Source of the DNA: Dongia_B sp964406155
Lineage (GTDB): Bacteria; Pseudomonadota; Alphaproteobacteria; Dongiales; Dongiaceae
Assembly: GCA_964406155.1 (NCBI GenBank)
Contig: CAYOQR010000006.1
Location: 1-64,000 of the forward strand
Direction of reading: 5' to 3'
DNA length: 64,000 nt
Every line of letters begins with the position of its first letter. Positions within the stretch are counted from its first letter, which is position 1. The notes under the pieces were generated by a model that was given only the letters and a program-made list of their open reading frames with translations, did not search any database and had not been told where the DNA came from. Shown here piece after piece: positions 8,424 to 15,793 of the stretch. A program made the translations under genes and the position numbers.

Positions 8424-8687
8424 ATGGCAAACCCACTCGGAACAGCGGCCTATGCGATCGACGGCACGATCGCGACATTGCAACCGCAGGTCGCCACTTA
8501 CCTGGGTGCTGGCGGCAGCGCACGGGTCTTAATTGAGCTTCTACAGCAGGCCATCATGGATGCAGATCCAAGCCACAAGAGGGCATTGGTGACGGCGATG
8601 CTGGCCGGCAAGAAGGGCCGCCCTTCCCCGCTACAGACCAATGGTCAGTCGCTGGTCAAATTGACCCGCGGCGCGATTTATCCGTGA
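8424..8687 (+). CDS. Small hypothetical phage protein
   Basis: An 87-residue protein preceded by AAGGA at good spacing. It has an Ala/Gly-rich N-terminus, a helix ending in LIELLQQAIMDADPSHKRAL and a basic Gly-Lys-Lys-Gly-Arg turn. No family is recognised. It is part of the run of closely spaced genes between terminase and tape measure. Confidence 0.55.
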   Translation: MANPLGTAAYAIDGTIATLQPQVATYLGAGGSARVLIELLQQAIMDADPSHKRALVTAMLAGKKGRPSPLQTNGQSLVKLTRGAIYP

Positions 8688-8693
8688 GGCGCT

Positions 8694-8933
8694 ATGCTTA
8701 GTTTTATCAGCGATCGAGCCTATTCAATGCTCTCCGACGATGGGCTGGACGGTTTGTGGCACGATCTGATTTCCATATGCGCCGCTTGCGTCGATAGCCA
8801 GGAGTTTCGCGGGGAACTGATGCAGGTTGGTCGTGAGCGGCTGCGTCGGCACATGGCCCGCAACGGCCGTATCCCCTGCATGATCATCGATTTTCAATCT
8901 CGCCGTCGCGCGCGTGACGCATCGGCTATTTGA
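8694..8933 (+). CDS. Small hypothetical phage protein
   Basis: A 79-residue protein six bases after the previous stop with GAGGC as ribosome-binding site, and its stop overlaps the next start (TGATG). The middle is acidic and Trp-containing with paired cysteines (ICAACV), and the C-terminus is arginine-rich. No family is recognised. Confidence 0.5.
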   Translation: MLSFISDRAYSMLSDDGLDGLWHDLISICAACVDSQEFRGELMQVGRERLRRHMARNGRIPCMIIDFQSRRRARDASAI

Positions 8934-9388
8934 TGGAGACCTTCATGTACTCTGGCTCTGACTATGTTCTGGTGAACATTGCCAAGCGAATCGCCAAAGG
9001 CGAGACGCAGCAGACCGATGGCTTTAAGAAATCGGCGTTCTATTCGCTGATGAAACGGCGGGCGGCCGAAATCCGCGAAGGCAGCGAAACCTCGGAGCAG
9101 GCTTTCGCGCGCTTCGTCCATAAGATGGCCGAGGGCCGCGAGCTGTATGGGGCGTATCATCTTGCTAAGCCGGACGACGATGCTCCGGTCGAGAAGACGG
9201 CGCCGGCGCAGATCGCCACATCCGCCTCGTACGACAAGTTAATGGCCAAGGGTGCCGAACTGCGTAAGGCCGACCCCAAACTGACCGAGGCTCAGGCCTT
9301 CGCCAAGGCCTACGAGGACCCGGCGAACAAGGAACTCGTTGCCCATGACCGGCAATGGCAGGTCGAGCGGTCCGTCGGGCGACGTTGA
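8933..9388 (+). CDS. Hypothetical protein before tape measure gene
   Basis: A 151-residue protein whose ATG overlaps the previous stop. The C-terminal part (DKLMAKGAELRKADPKLTEA followed by QAFAKAYEDPANKEL) matches a short helical module that is common at the ends of phage proteases and small virion-associated proteins of alphaproteobacterial phages. It is not itself a protease, as no catalytic motif is seen. It occupies the slot that tail-assembly chaperones fill in tailed phages, but no frameshifted extension is evident. Confidence 0.6.
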   Translation: METFMYSGSDYVLVNIAKRIAKGETQQTDGFKKSAFYSLMKRRAAEIREGSETSEQAFARFVHKMAEGRELYGAYHLAKPDDDAPVEKTAPAQIATSASYDKLMAKGAELRKADPKLTEAQAFAKAYEDPANKELVAHDRQWQVERSVGRR

Positions 9389-9505
9389 TGGAATTCATCC
9401 CCTCTCTCATCGTCTCCAGGGGATGATGGCCGCGCCGGAGCAGCAACCTGGAGTTATGGCCAGGTCTGGCGCGGCCGCAATTTACAGGGCCACAGAAGCC
9501 CTCAC

Positions 9506-9545
9506 CGGAACTGCGTAGCGCTGGGCTTCATGCTACGCGGTTCCG
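9506..9545. other. 14-bp hairpin just upstream of tape measure gene
   Basis: CGGAACTGCGTAGC and GCTACGCGGTTCCG pair over 14 positions with one G-U wobble and a 12-base loop, ending 26 bases before the tape-measure start. There is no T tract. A second stem (9396-9403 with 9418-9425) lies upstream. The hairpin may block read-through, protect mRNA or control translation of the tape-measure gene. Confidence 0.55.
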
Positions 9546-9571
9546 GGCATGTCTGACGAAGCAAGGAAAGA

Positions 9572-12460
9572 ATGATGTCTGGATCCGATAATGACGTCCA
9601 AGTTACGCTCGGAGCCGAAATTTCCGGCTTTACCTCCGGTATGCGGACGGCGGCACAAGATGTCGATGCATTCACGCAGTCGGTCAAACTGAGCCAGGAG
9701 GAAGGGAAGCAACTCGTTGCTCTGATGCAGCAGGGCATCGCCCCCACGCAGGCCCTCACTCAGGTTCTTAACTCAGGCTTTGGTAACGCCTCCGCGACCG
9801 CCAGAGCCGCCGCTGTCGACTTCCAAGCCATCATCAATCCCACCACCGGCATCGGTGCCGCCTCGAAGTCGGCCGCCGACAGCGCCCAGTTCTTCGAGGG
9901 CGTCCTCGGCACGCAATCAGCCCGGGCCCGCGAGGTCCGCGAAGCGATGGGGGAAGCCGGTCTCGCCATCGGCAATATCGGCCTCAGTTCCAGCCAGGCG
10001 GTCAACGGCGCCCGCGCACTGATGGACGAGCTGGCCGCCGGCCGCGTCCGGCAGGCGACCGGCACCTTCACTCGGTTGTTCTCTGAGATCGCCCAGGCAA
10101 ATCCCATCCTGGCGGCGGCGACGGCGGCCGTGCTGGCATTGGGTGCCGGCTTCGTCGAGCTCGTCCTTCATGCCCATGCGGCGGAAGAGGCGCTGGATGG
10201 CGTCCATAACGCCATGATCCTGATCGGTCAGGGCAGCCATTTCAGCGCCGATGCGACGAGATCATTCATCAGCGATCTTGAGCAGCAGGCCGGCATCGGG
10301 CAGAGCGCTGCGGACACTATCGCGGTTGCGATGGCTCGCATCCCGAAGGCGACCGATGACACCAGGCGGTCACTGGGAGAGCTTAGCGGCACCTTTGCCA
10401 AGCTGTCGGGTTCCGAGCCAGCCAAGGCGGCAGAGGTGCTGGCCAAGGCCTTCAGCAGCGGCGCCGACGGGATCCTCAATTTCGGCAAAGGCATCAACCT
10501 CTTTACCGAAGAGCAGAAGGCGGCGCTGGAACAGGCGAAGCTCTCCAATGACGTCTACGCCGCGCAGGCGATCGGCATCGATGCCCTGAACAAGCGATTC
10601 GGCGAATACACAAATTATCTCAAGGAATTGAAGTCCTACACCGACGTCCAGAGCATGACTGAGGGCGTCATCATCCCGGGGCTGGAGCCGCCGAAGCTGC
10701 CGGATTTCAAGTCTGGTGCCGCCGAGGATCCAGTTGCGGCCGCACGGCAGGCCAGCGTCGAGAAATATCTGCAGGTCGACCGCGAAATCAAGGCAGTCGA
10801 GCAGGATATTGCCAATATCAAGCAGCAGCAGGCCGGCGCGACAACGCAAGATGCGCAGGCGCAGGCCGCCACCGCCCTGCAGCAGGCGGAAACCAAACTG
10901 CGGGCCCTCCAGCAGCAGGCCGGTGCCGGCAAGAGTGGTGGCGTCGATGTGGTCACCCAGTTGAAGGCCCAGTTGGCGGAACAGGATGCGGCGACAACTC
11001 AATCCCTGACCGAAGAGCTGCAGGCGCACATCTCGTTCTGGCAGAACGTCCTGAAGACTCAGCATCTGACAGCCTCTCAGCGCATCGAGGTCGAGCGACA
11101 GGTTGCCAATGAGCAGAAGCAGCTGTCTCACGCCAGCGCACAGGAACATATCTCCTCCCTGGATGTGGAATTGGCGGCTACTCGTCAGGGCAGCCAAGAG
11201 CGGATCGACATCCTCCAGCGTCAATCGGCCTTGGTGCGGGCTGAATATGGCGCCTCCTCGACCCAATACATGCAGGCCGAGGCCAAGGTCACCGCGGCGC
11301 AGCGCGAAGCGGAGCAGGAGCGGCTGAGGGAGAAGATCGCCACCTTGGATGCCGAGGCGGCGCAGACCCGGCAGGGCAGCCAGCAGCGCATCACGATCCT
11401 GATGCAGGAGACGGCGCTCGTTAAAGGCCAATACGGTGAGCAGTCGCGGGAATATCAGGATGCGCTGCGGAAGCAACTCGATGCCGAGCGGCAGTTCCAA
11501 CAGCAGGTCCAGCAGCTGAAGATCGAGGGCATCGACGCGCAGCAACAGCTACGCTTGCTTGATCTCCAAAACATCAAGAGCCAGAACGAGGTCGATGTTG
11601 CCCTCGGCCGTCAGACCGAAACCCAGAAGATCGCCAGTCTCCGCACCTATGCCGCCCAGGAATACCAGATCAAGGCGCAGGCCGTGCAGCAGCAGTTGGC
11701 GCTGCTTGCCCAGTCGCCGGATACCGATCCGAAGCAGTTCCAGCGGCTGAACAACCAACTTCTGGTCCTGAAGAAGCAATATGCCAACCAGATGAACCAG
11801 ATCGACCTGCAGGAGGTGAATGCTGCGAAACAGCATTGGCAGTCGATCATTTCGCCGGTGACCTCAGCCTTCAGCCAGATCACGTCCGGCATTCTCCAGG
11901 GCACCCAGACTTGGCAGCAGGCGATCGGCAACTTTGCCGTCAGCATGGTGACGACGCTGATCAATGCCGGCGAGCAATGGCTGGAAAGCTATCTGATCGA
12001 TCTCATTGTCGGGCAAACTGCCCATAAGGCAGCTGCAGCAACCCAGATCAGCACGGATGCTGCAACCGGCGCGGCCGGCGCTTATTCTTCCGCATCGAGT
12101 ATCCCTTACGTCGGTTGGATCATTGCGCCTGCTGCCGCTGCTGCAGCGTTTTCAGCTATTACGGCGTTCGGCAGTGGCTTCGCTGTCGGCACGCCAAACG
12201 TCCCGCAGGACATGATGGCGACGGTGCACCGGGGTGAAATCATCGTGCCGGCGACGATGTCAGATGCCATCCGGCGCGGCTCGCTGACGCTGGGAGGCCC
12301 CGGTGGTGGCAACAGCACCGGCGGCCCAATGCATGTCCATCTACATAGTCCGATGTTTTATGGCGACATGTCTCGCGCCGCTTCACAGCGGACGGGCGCA
12401 GACCTGCTGCGAGACATCCAAAAGGCAATGCGTGACAACCCCAGCCTGAGGCCAGCATGA
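9572..12460 (+). CDS. Phage tail tape measure protein
   Basis: A 962-residue tape-measure protein, which sets tail length and is ejected during infection. The N-terminus has the VTLGAEISGFTSGMRTAAQD pattern typical of the family. A hydrophobic helix lies near residues 170-190, followed by long Gln/Ala-rich coiled coil from about 395 to 740. The C-terminal region is hydrophobic, with GSGFAVGTPN and HRGEIIVPA. Two diverged 62-residue repeats are adjacent at about 529-590 and 591-652 (both with TRQGSQ). AAGGAAAG precedes ATG ATG. No tail tube, sheath or baseplate gene is present in the element. Confidence 0.88.
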   Translation: MMSGSDNDVQVTLGAEISGFTSGMRTAAQDVDAFTQSVKLSQEEGKQLVALMQQGIAPTQALTQVLNSGFGNASATARAAAVDFQAIINPTTGIGAASKSAADSAQFFEGVLGTQSARAREVREAMGEAGLAIGNIGLSSSQAVNGARALMDELAAGRVRQATGTFTRLFSEIAQANPILAAATAAVLALGAGFVELVLHAHAAEEALDGVHNAMILIGQGSHFSADATRSFISDLEQQAGIGQSAADTIAVAMARIPKATDDTRRSLGELSGTFAKLSGSEPAKAAEVLAKAFSSGADGILNFGKGINLFTEEQKAALEQAKLSNDVYAAQAIGIDALNKRFGEYTNYLKELKSYTDVQSMTEGVIIPGLEPPKLPDFKSGAAEDPVAAARQASVEKYLQVDREIKAVEQDIANIKQQQAGATTQDAQAQAATALQQAETKLRALQQQAGAGKSGGVDVVTQLKAQLAEQDAATTQSLTEELQAHISFWQNVLKTQHLTASQRIEVERQVANEQKQLSHASAQEHISSLDVELAATRQGSQERIDILQRQSALVRAEYGASSTQYMQAEAKVTAAQREAEQERLREKIATLDAEAAQTRQGSQQRITILMQETALVKGQYGEQSREYQDALRKQLDAERQFQQQVQQLKIEGIDAQQQLRLLDLQNIKSQNEVDVALGRQTETQKIASLRTYAAQEYQIKAQAVQQQLALLAQSPDTDPKQFQRLNNQLLVLKKQYANQMNQIDLQEVNAAKQHWQSIISPVTSAFSQITSGILQGTQTWQQAIGNFAVSMVTTLINAGEQWLESYLIDLIVGQTAHKAAAATQISTDAATGAAGAYSSASSIPYVGWIIAPAAAAAAFSAITAFGSGFAVGTPNVPQDMMATVHRGEIIVPATMSDAIRRGSLTLGGPGGGNSTGGPMHVHLHSPMFYGDMSRAASQRTGADLLRDIQKAMRDNPSLRPA

Positions 12461-12786
12461 TGTCGGCAGAGAGCGATTGGACGCAGTTGGAGACAGCATT
12501 CCGCGCGAGCGTGAAGATGCAGCTATCGGCGCACATGATTGATTATTTGTGCGAGCAGCTCCGTCCGGTTTATCTGCGGCTGTGGCGCCCTCCCCTCACC
12601 GACAGCGTCACCCTACCCGCTGACCCAGCAGCCGCCGCTGATGCGCGCTCTGCGCTAGAAGCCGCTTCATTGTTGGCACAAGAACAGTTCCTGGCCGCCT
12701 TCATGGAAATCGTACGATTGCAGGGCGAAGTCTATCGGGAGCGCTGGCAGAAGGTTCTGCCCGAACCGCCACAGACGATGCAGTGA
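12457..12786 (+). CDS. Hypothetical protein after tape measure gene
   Basis: A 109-residue helical protein overlapping the tape-measure stop by four bases, so it is translationally coupled and co-expressed. It has a Pro-rich segment near residues 43-52 and an Ala-rich second half. Genes directly after the tape measure in siphophages often encode distal tail or chaperone proteins, but this one has no recognisable motif and is short. Confidence 0.55.
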   Translation: MMSAESDWTQLETAFRASVKMQLSAHMIDYLCEQLRPVYLRLWRPPLTDSVTLPADPAAAADARSALEAASLLAQEQFLAAFMEIVRLQGEVYRERWQKVLPEPPQTMQ

Positions 12787-12826
12787 AGGGCGCCGGCCGG
12801 GACCGGCGCAGGTATCATACGTGTCG

Positions 12827-13351
12827 CTACTTTAGGGGTGGCCTAAGTGCCGGATCTGCCCCGCCCGGTACTATACGACCAACCGAAAATAGATAATTGC
12901 AGATCTCATCTCCATACTCTCCGCACCTTACCATCCAGAAGGCACAATCGAGCTTGTGATCATAGGGACGGTCCTCAAAGATCATGATCTGCTCTTGCCA
13001 GTCGATCGGCCCCTTATTGATAGTTCGACCCCAGCCAATCAGGAGTAGTATCGGCCGCTGGCCACGCCGGTCCATGAGGTCGACCCATAGAGCGGGATGT
13101 GGGCGGAAGACGCGCCTGTCATATCGGGCATCGTGTGGGCCGTGTTTGATGATCCGCCGATCAAATTCGGGACACCCCTGTTGGATCAGCGATTCGCGCC
13201 TGACGTATTCCGCAAATCGGGCACGTTCGACATCGCCCGTAGAAATTACTTCATCAATCGCCTCTGATGAGAGCGGTGCTTCTGAATGAGCATCTAATTC
13301 CGATTGAGTCGGGGGGTTACCCGACATATCTAACGTCGCAGCCATATCCAT
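12827..13351 (-). CDS. Opposite-strand hypothetical protein, possible cargo
   Basis: A 174-residue acidic protein with a clear AGGAG seven bases before ATG 13351. The first 60 residues are polar and probably disordered. The rest is beta-rich with many aromatics (FRPHPALWVDLMDRRG, WGRTINKGPIDWQEQ, CAFWMVRCGEYGDEI). No family is recognised. It diverges from the XRE regulator across three inverted repeats, so it is probably under that regulator's control. It could be an immunity, exclusion or anti-defence protein. Confidence 0.6.
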   Translation of the reverse strand: MDMAATLDMSGNPPTQSELDAHSEAPLSSEAIDEVISTGDVERARFAEYVRRESLIQQGCPEFDRRIIKHGPHDARYDRRVFRPHPALWVDLMDRRGQRPILLLIGWGRTINKGPIDWQEQIMIFEDRPYDHKLDCAFWMVRCGEYGDEICNYLFSVGRIVPGGADPALRPPLK

Positions 13352-13381
13352 ATCTGTCTCCTAGACCGATTCGATGGGTTA

Positions 13382-13452
13382 GACCGGCCTAAACGTTGCA
13401 GCGTTTAGGCCGGTCGTTTGATCCGGTATCGGATCAATGATACGATATCATT
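13382..13452. promoter_or_regulatory. Three consecutive inverted repeats in divergent control region
   Basis: Three perfect inverted repeats lie end to end: 13382-13415 (14-base arms GACCGGCCTAAACG, 6-base loop), 13420-13435 (GATCCG/CGGATC, 4-base centre) and 13436-13452 (AATGATA/TATCATT, 3-base centre). They sit between the divergent 12827-13351 gene and the XRE gene at 13494. The arrangement looks like a multi-site operator for the adjacent regulator. The first could also fold as an RNA hairpin. Confidence 0.7.
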
Positions 13453-13493
13453 GCGTCAGGGAGGCGCAACAAAAATCGTATCGGTGATCAGAA

Positions 13494-13724
13494 ATGTTAC
13501 CAGTCCAGTTGGAAATGGCCCTTGCCGCGCTCGGCTGGGGAACGCGCGACCTCGCTGCCGCCGCGAAGGTGTCGCTCGACACGATCGCCAGATTCAAGCG
13601 GGGCGAGGAATTGAAGGATCGAACCATAGGAGCGATGGAAGCCGCCCTGGAAGCAGCCGGCGTGGTTTTCCTGGCTGACGGCGATACGACGCCTGGTGGT
13701 CCGGGCGTTAGGCTTCGAAGCTAG
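13494..13724 (+). CDS. XRE-family helix-turn-helix regulator
   Basis: A 76-residue Cro/CI-type DNA-binding protein of the small form common in alphaproteobacterial mobile elements. The HTH is clear: LGWGTRDLAAAAKVSLDTIARFKRG (residues about 11-35), followed by a helix with TIGAMEAALEAAGV. There is no C-terminal oligomerisation or protease domain. The gene starts 42 bases after a set of three inverted repeats and diverges from the 12827-13351 gene, fitting autoregulation. No strong ribosome-binding site is seen. Confidence 0.8.
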   Translation: MLPVQLEMALAALGWGTRDLAAAAKVSLDTIARFKRGEELKDRTIGAMEAALEAAGVVFLADGDTTPGGPGVRLRS

Positions 13725-13739
13725 TCGGCGACGACCGTT

Positions 13740-14228
13740 TTACCTCTTCTTGGGCGCTTTCCATTTGCCTAATCTTTCTGCCAGCTTGGTGAGGTAGCTC
13801 CAGCCGTGCTGTCGAGACCGTTCCTCTCGGTCCAGCATTTGCCATTCGACGCGCCCCTGGAAATCATCCCTCCTCGCCGAGAGGCGAGCACCGGAAAGTG
13901 TGTCGTCAGCGAGACACTCTGCTGCGACCTTGAGGGCCGCTTCAAATACCGCACTATCGTGAATGTGGACGTCCGCTTTATCGAGCCTTTCGACCAGGCG
14001 ATTCCGGACCTCAAATGTCGCACTCTCCATGGCCATCAAGTAGCGCACTTGATGTTCGTCGATATAATCGATGAAGCGCACCATAGCATCGCCAGTCTCA
14101 ACCACGTTGTCGGCACCGGCTAGCAGCCTGAGCATCTGTCTGGAAAATTCATAAAAGAGGCCGGCGGCTACGATGGCATGCTGCTTTTCTGTGCCTTTGT
14201 CACCGTCGATTACTGTGAGATCAGGCAT
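13740..14228 (-). CDS. Opposite-strand hypothetical protein at element end
   Basis: A 162-residue helical, charged protein with a strong GAGGGGGG upstream of ATG 14228. It starts MPDLTVIDGDKG, has a long amphipathic helix with YIDEHQVRYLMAME, and ends in a basic tail with PKKR. No family is recognised. It converges with the XRE gene and is the last gene before the candidate attachment site, a typical place for cargo carried by integrative elements. Confidence 0.6.
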   Translation of the reverse strand: MPDLTVIDGDKGTEKQHAIVAAGLFYEFSRQMLRLLAGADNVVETGDAMVRFIDYIDEHQVRYLMAMESATFEVRNRLVERLDKADVHIHDSAVFEAALKVAAECLADDTLSGARLSARRDDFQGRVEWQMLDREERSRQHGWSYLTKLAERLGKWKAPKKR

Positions 14229-14439
14229 GAGCCCCCCTCTATAGTCAGAAAAAGCTTAGCAATTTGAACCGCCATGTCATTGCTTTAATGGAGAGCAAGA
14301 CAGCAGATGACGATGGATGTGGATCTGTCACTGGGGCGACAATGATAAGGGCGCTTGATTATGGGCTCATTCATGGGATAGACGCGCTAGAAATACTATC
14401 TAATTGAGATAAAAAGATAAAAATGAATAACAGGCGGAC

Positions 14440-14452
14440 ACCCTCTCCGCCA
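14440..14452 (+). other. Candidate attachment site, tRNA-Ser 3'-end-like
   Basis: ACCCTCTCCGCCA equals the 3' terminus of many bacterial tRNA-Ser genes. No tRNA body precedes it, so it would be the duplicated 3' end left by integration. An integrase remnant starts 160 bases downstream in the tRNA's direction. A nearly identical string occurs by chance inside the coding gene near 19705, so the match is suggestive only. Confidence 0.4.
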
Positions 14453-14495
14453 CCTACCTGTCCCAGGCAGCCCCTCTCGGTTTCAATTTCGTTGA

Positions 14496-14518
14496 TTTCT
14501 CAGGGACTTCCTGAGAAA
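14496..14518. other. Hairpin near second integrase
   Basis: TTTCTCAGG and CCTGAGAAA form 9-base arms with a 5-base loop, followed by two further A residues. It lies between the candidate attachment site and the truncated integrase. It may be part of an attachment region or an excised-element promoter. The 14229-14612 interval holds no gene. Confidence 0.4.
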
Positions 14519-14563
14519 AATACTCCCGCACTGTCTCGGATTGTCCCGGCCAATCCGCCGCTT

Positions 14564-14606
14564 TTGGGGGTACTATTGGGGGTATCGGTTCGATAACTTG
14601 GGGGTA
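14564..14606 (+). repeat. Three TTGGGGGTA repeats upstream of integrase remnant
   Basis: TTGGGGGTA occurs exactly at 14564, 14576 and 14598, spacings of 12 and 22 bases, roughly one and two helical turns. The last copy ends seven bases before the ATG of the truncated integrase. Phased repeats here could be integrase arm sites or an autoregulatory operator. Confidence 0.55.
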
Positions 14607-14612
14607 TCGGCC

Positions 14613-14887
14613 ATGCTCACAGATACAGCGATCAAAAAGGCGAAGCCGCAAGAGAAGCCTTTCAAGCTTTCTGATAGTGGCGGCCTGCACCTGATCGTGA
14701 AGCCTGCCGGCGGCAAACAGTGGTGCGTCAAGTATCGGTTCGGCGGCAAGGAAAAGCTGCTTTCCATTGGCACTTATCCCGAGATTTCCCTAGCTGATGC
14801 CCGCACCGCGCTTGATGGTGCCAAGAGGCTGTTGCAGCTTGGCCACGACCCTGGTGTTGAGAAGAAGCTGAAGACGCTGGAGCCTGA
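14613..14887 (+). pseudogene. Truncated second integrase (N-terminal domain only)
   Basis: About 90 residues match the N-terminal DUF4102 domain of a P4-type integrase (MLTDTAIKKAKP, LSDSGGLHLIV, KLLSIGTYPEISLADART, LGHDPGVEKK). The core-binding and catalytic domains are gone. Homology stops near 14887, where transposase sequence begins. The open frame runs on to 14927 in unrelated code. It differs from the integrase at 144, so a second element once occupied this locus and was lost by insertion and deletion. Confidence 0.85.
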
Positions 14888-15435
14888 AGGGTGTCTGGTG
14901 GCGGATCTTCGAGGCGATGTCCGATGACCCGGACTTCGAATACTTGATCATCGACTCGACCATCATTCGCGCCCATCAGCATGTTAAAAAAGGGGGTCTG
15001 AAGATCCGGCCATTGGCCGTTCCCGCGGTGGCCTAAGCACCAAAATCCATATGGCCGTGCGCGGCTTGGGATGTCCCGTGCGGTTCTTGCTGAGCGCCGG
15101 ACATCGCGGGGATGCACCACAGGCTGCACCTCTGATCGAAGGACTGCCCGCCGACGTTGGCATGGCCGATGCGGCTTACGACGCCGATCACTTCCGGCGG
15201 GCGATCGCACAAAAAGGCGCTGTTGCCGTCATCCCCAACAACCCGTCACACACCAAAAAGCATCCCCTCGACAAGCAGCTCTATGCCCAGCGTCATCTCA
15301 TCGAGTGCTGCTTCTCCAAGCTCAAGCAGTTCCAACGTGTTGCCACTCGCTTCGAGAAAACCACCAGAAACTACCTCGCCGTCGTAACGATCGCTGCTAT
15401 CGTCCTATGGTTACGATAAGTGTCCGCAGAGCCTA
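14888..15435 (+). pseudogene. IS5-family transposase remnant, 5'-truncated and frame-split
   Basis: DDE transposase of the IS5 family, IS427/IS1031-like. From 14890 one frame reads GVWWRIFEA and LIIDSTIIRAHQH (first Asp). It must move to the -1 frame near the A6G5 run at 14986-14996 to continue as GRSRGGLSTKIHMAVRGL, then MADAAYDAD (second Asp) and RHLIECCFSKLKQF (Glu), ending at 15419. The first 60 or so residues and the left inverted repeat are missing. The IS right end is probably near 15435. Some IS427-group elements use programmed frameshifting, so the split may be natural. Confidence 0.85.
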
Positions 15436-15793
15436 GAGATAAGCTTTCTAAGGCGGCAGCTTAACAAGATTTACATCGCCAGGGGATGCAATGGGAGCGG
15501 CATGCCCCCCGCCACACTTGTTTCGTTCAACGAAACACAGGTTACACCATTTGTATCGTCCTGAAGAACCATTCAACACCACTCAGCAATACAGTTGCAA
15601 AGCGACTAGTTCAGGGGAAGAGATAGATATTCAGCTTCAACGAGCCGGGGCGTCAACTATCGGTTCCTTGAGAGAGGTGAGTACACCTCGCCGACCGTAT
15701 TGCTATTATTGTCGGCTGACCGTGATAGATAAAGTCGCTTAGACTTTCTCTTTCGCGACGCAAGACTGCTTCGTGATAGACCCATCTCAATCA
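15436..15793. other. Intergenic region with a 19-base palindrome
   Basis: No convincing gene is present; an 83-codon frame at 15491-15742 has no ribosome-binding site or family signal. At 15519-15537, TGTTTCGTT and AACGAAACA form a perfect 9-base palindrome around one base. This is a regulator-type operator that faces no intact gene, since the flanking importer operon ends here. Confidence 0.5.

Noticed and set aside
13382..13415. Rho-independent terminator
   Set aside because: The stem is strong, but neither side has a T tract, and it lies in a divergent promoter region, so an operator is more likely.
15491..15742. 83-codon frame downstream of the IS remnant
   Set aside because: Low-complexity composition, no Shine-Dalgarno and no recognisable motif; it spans an operator-like palindrome.
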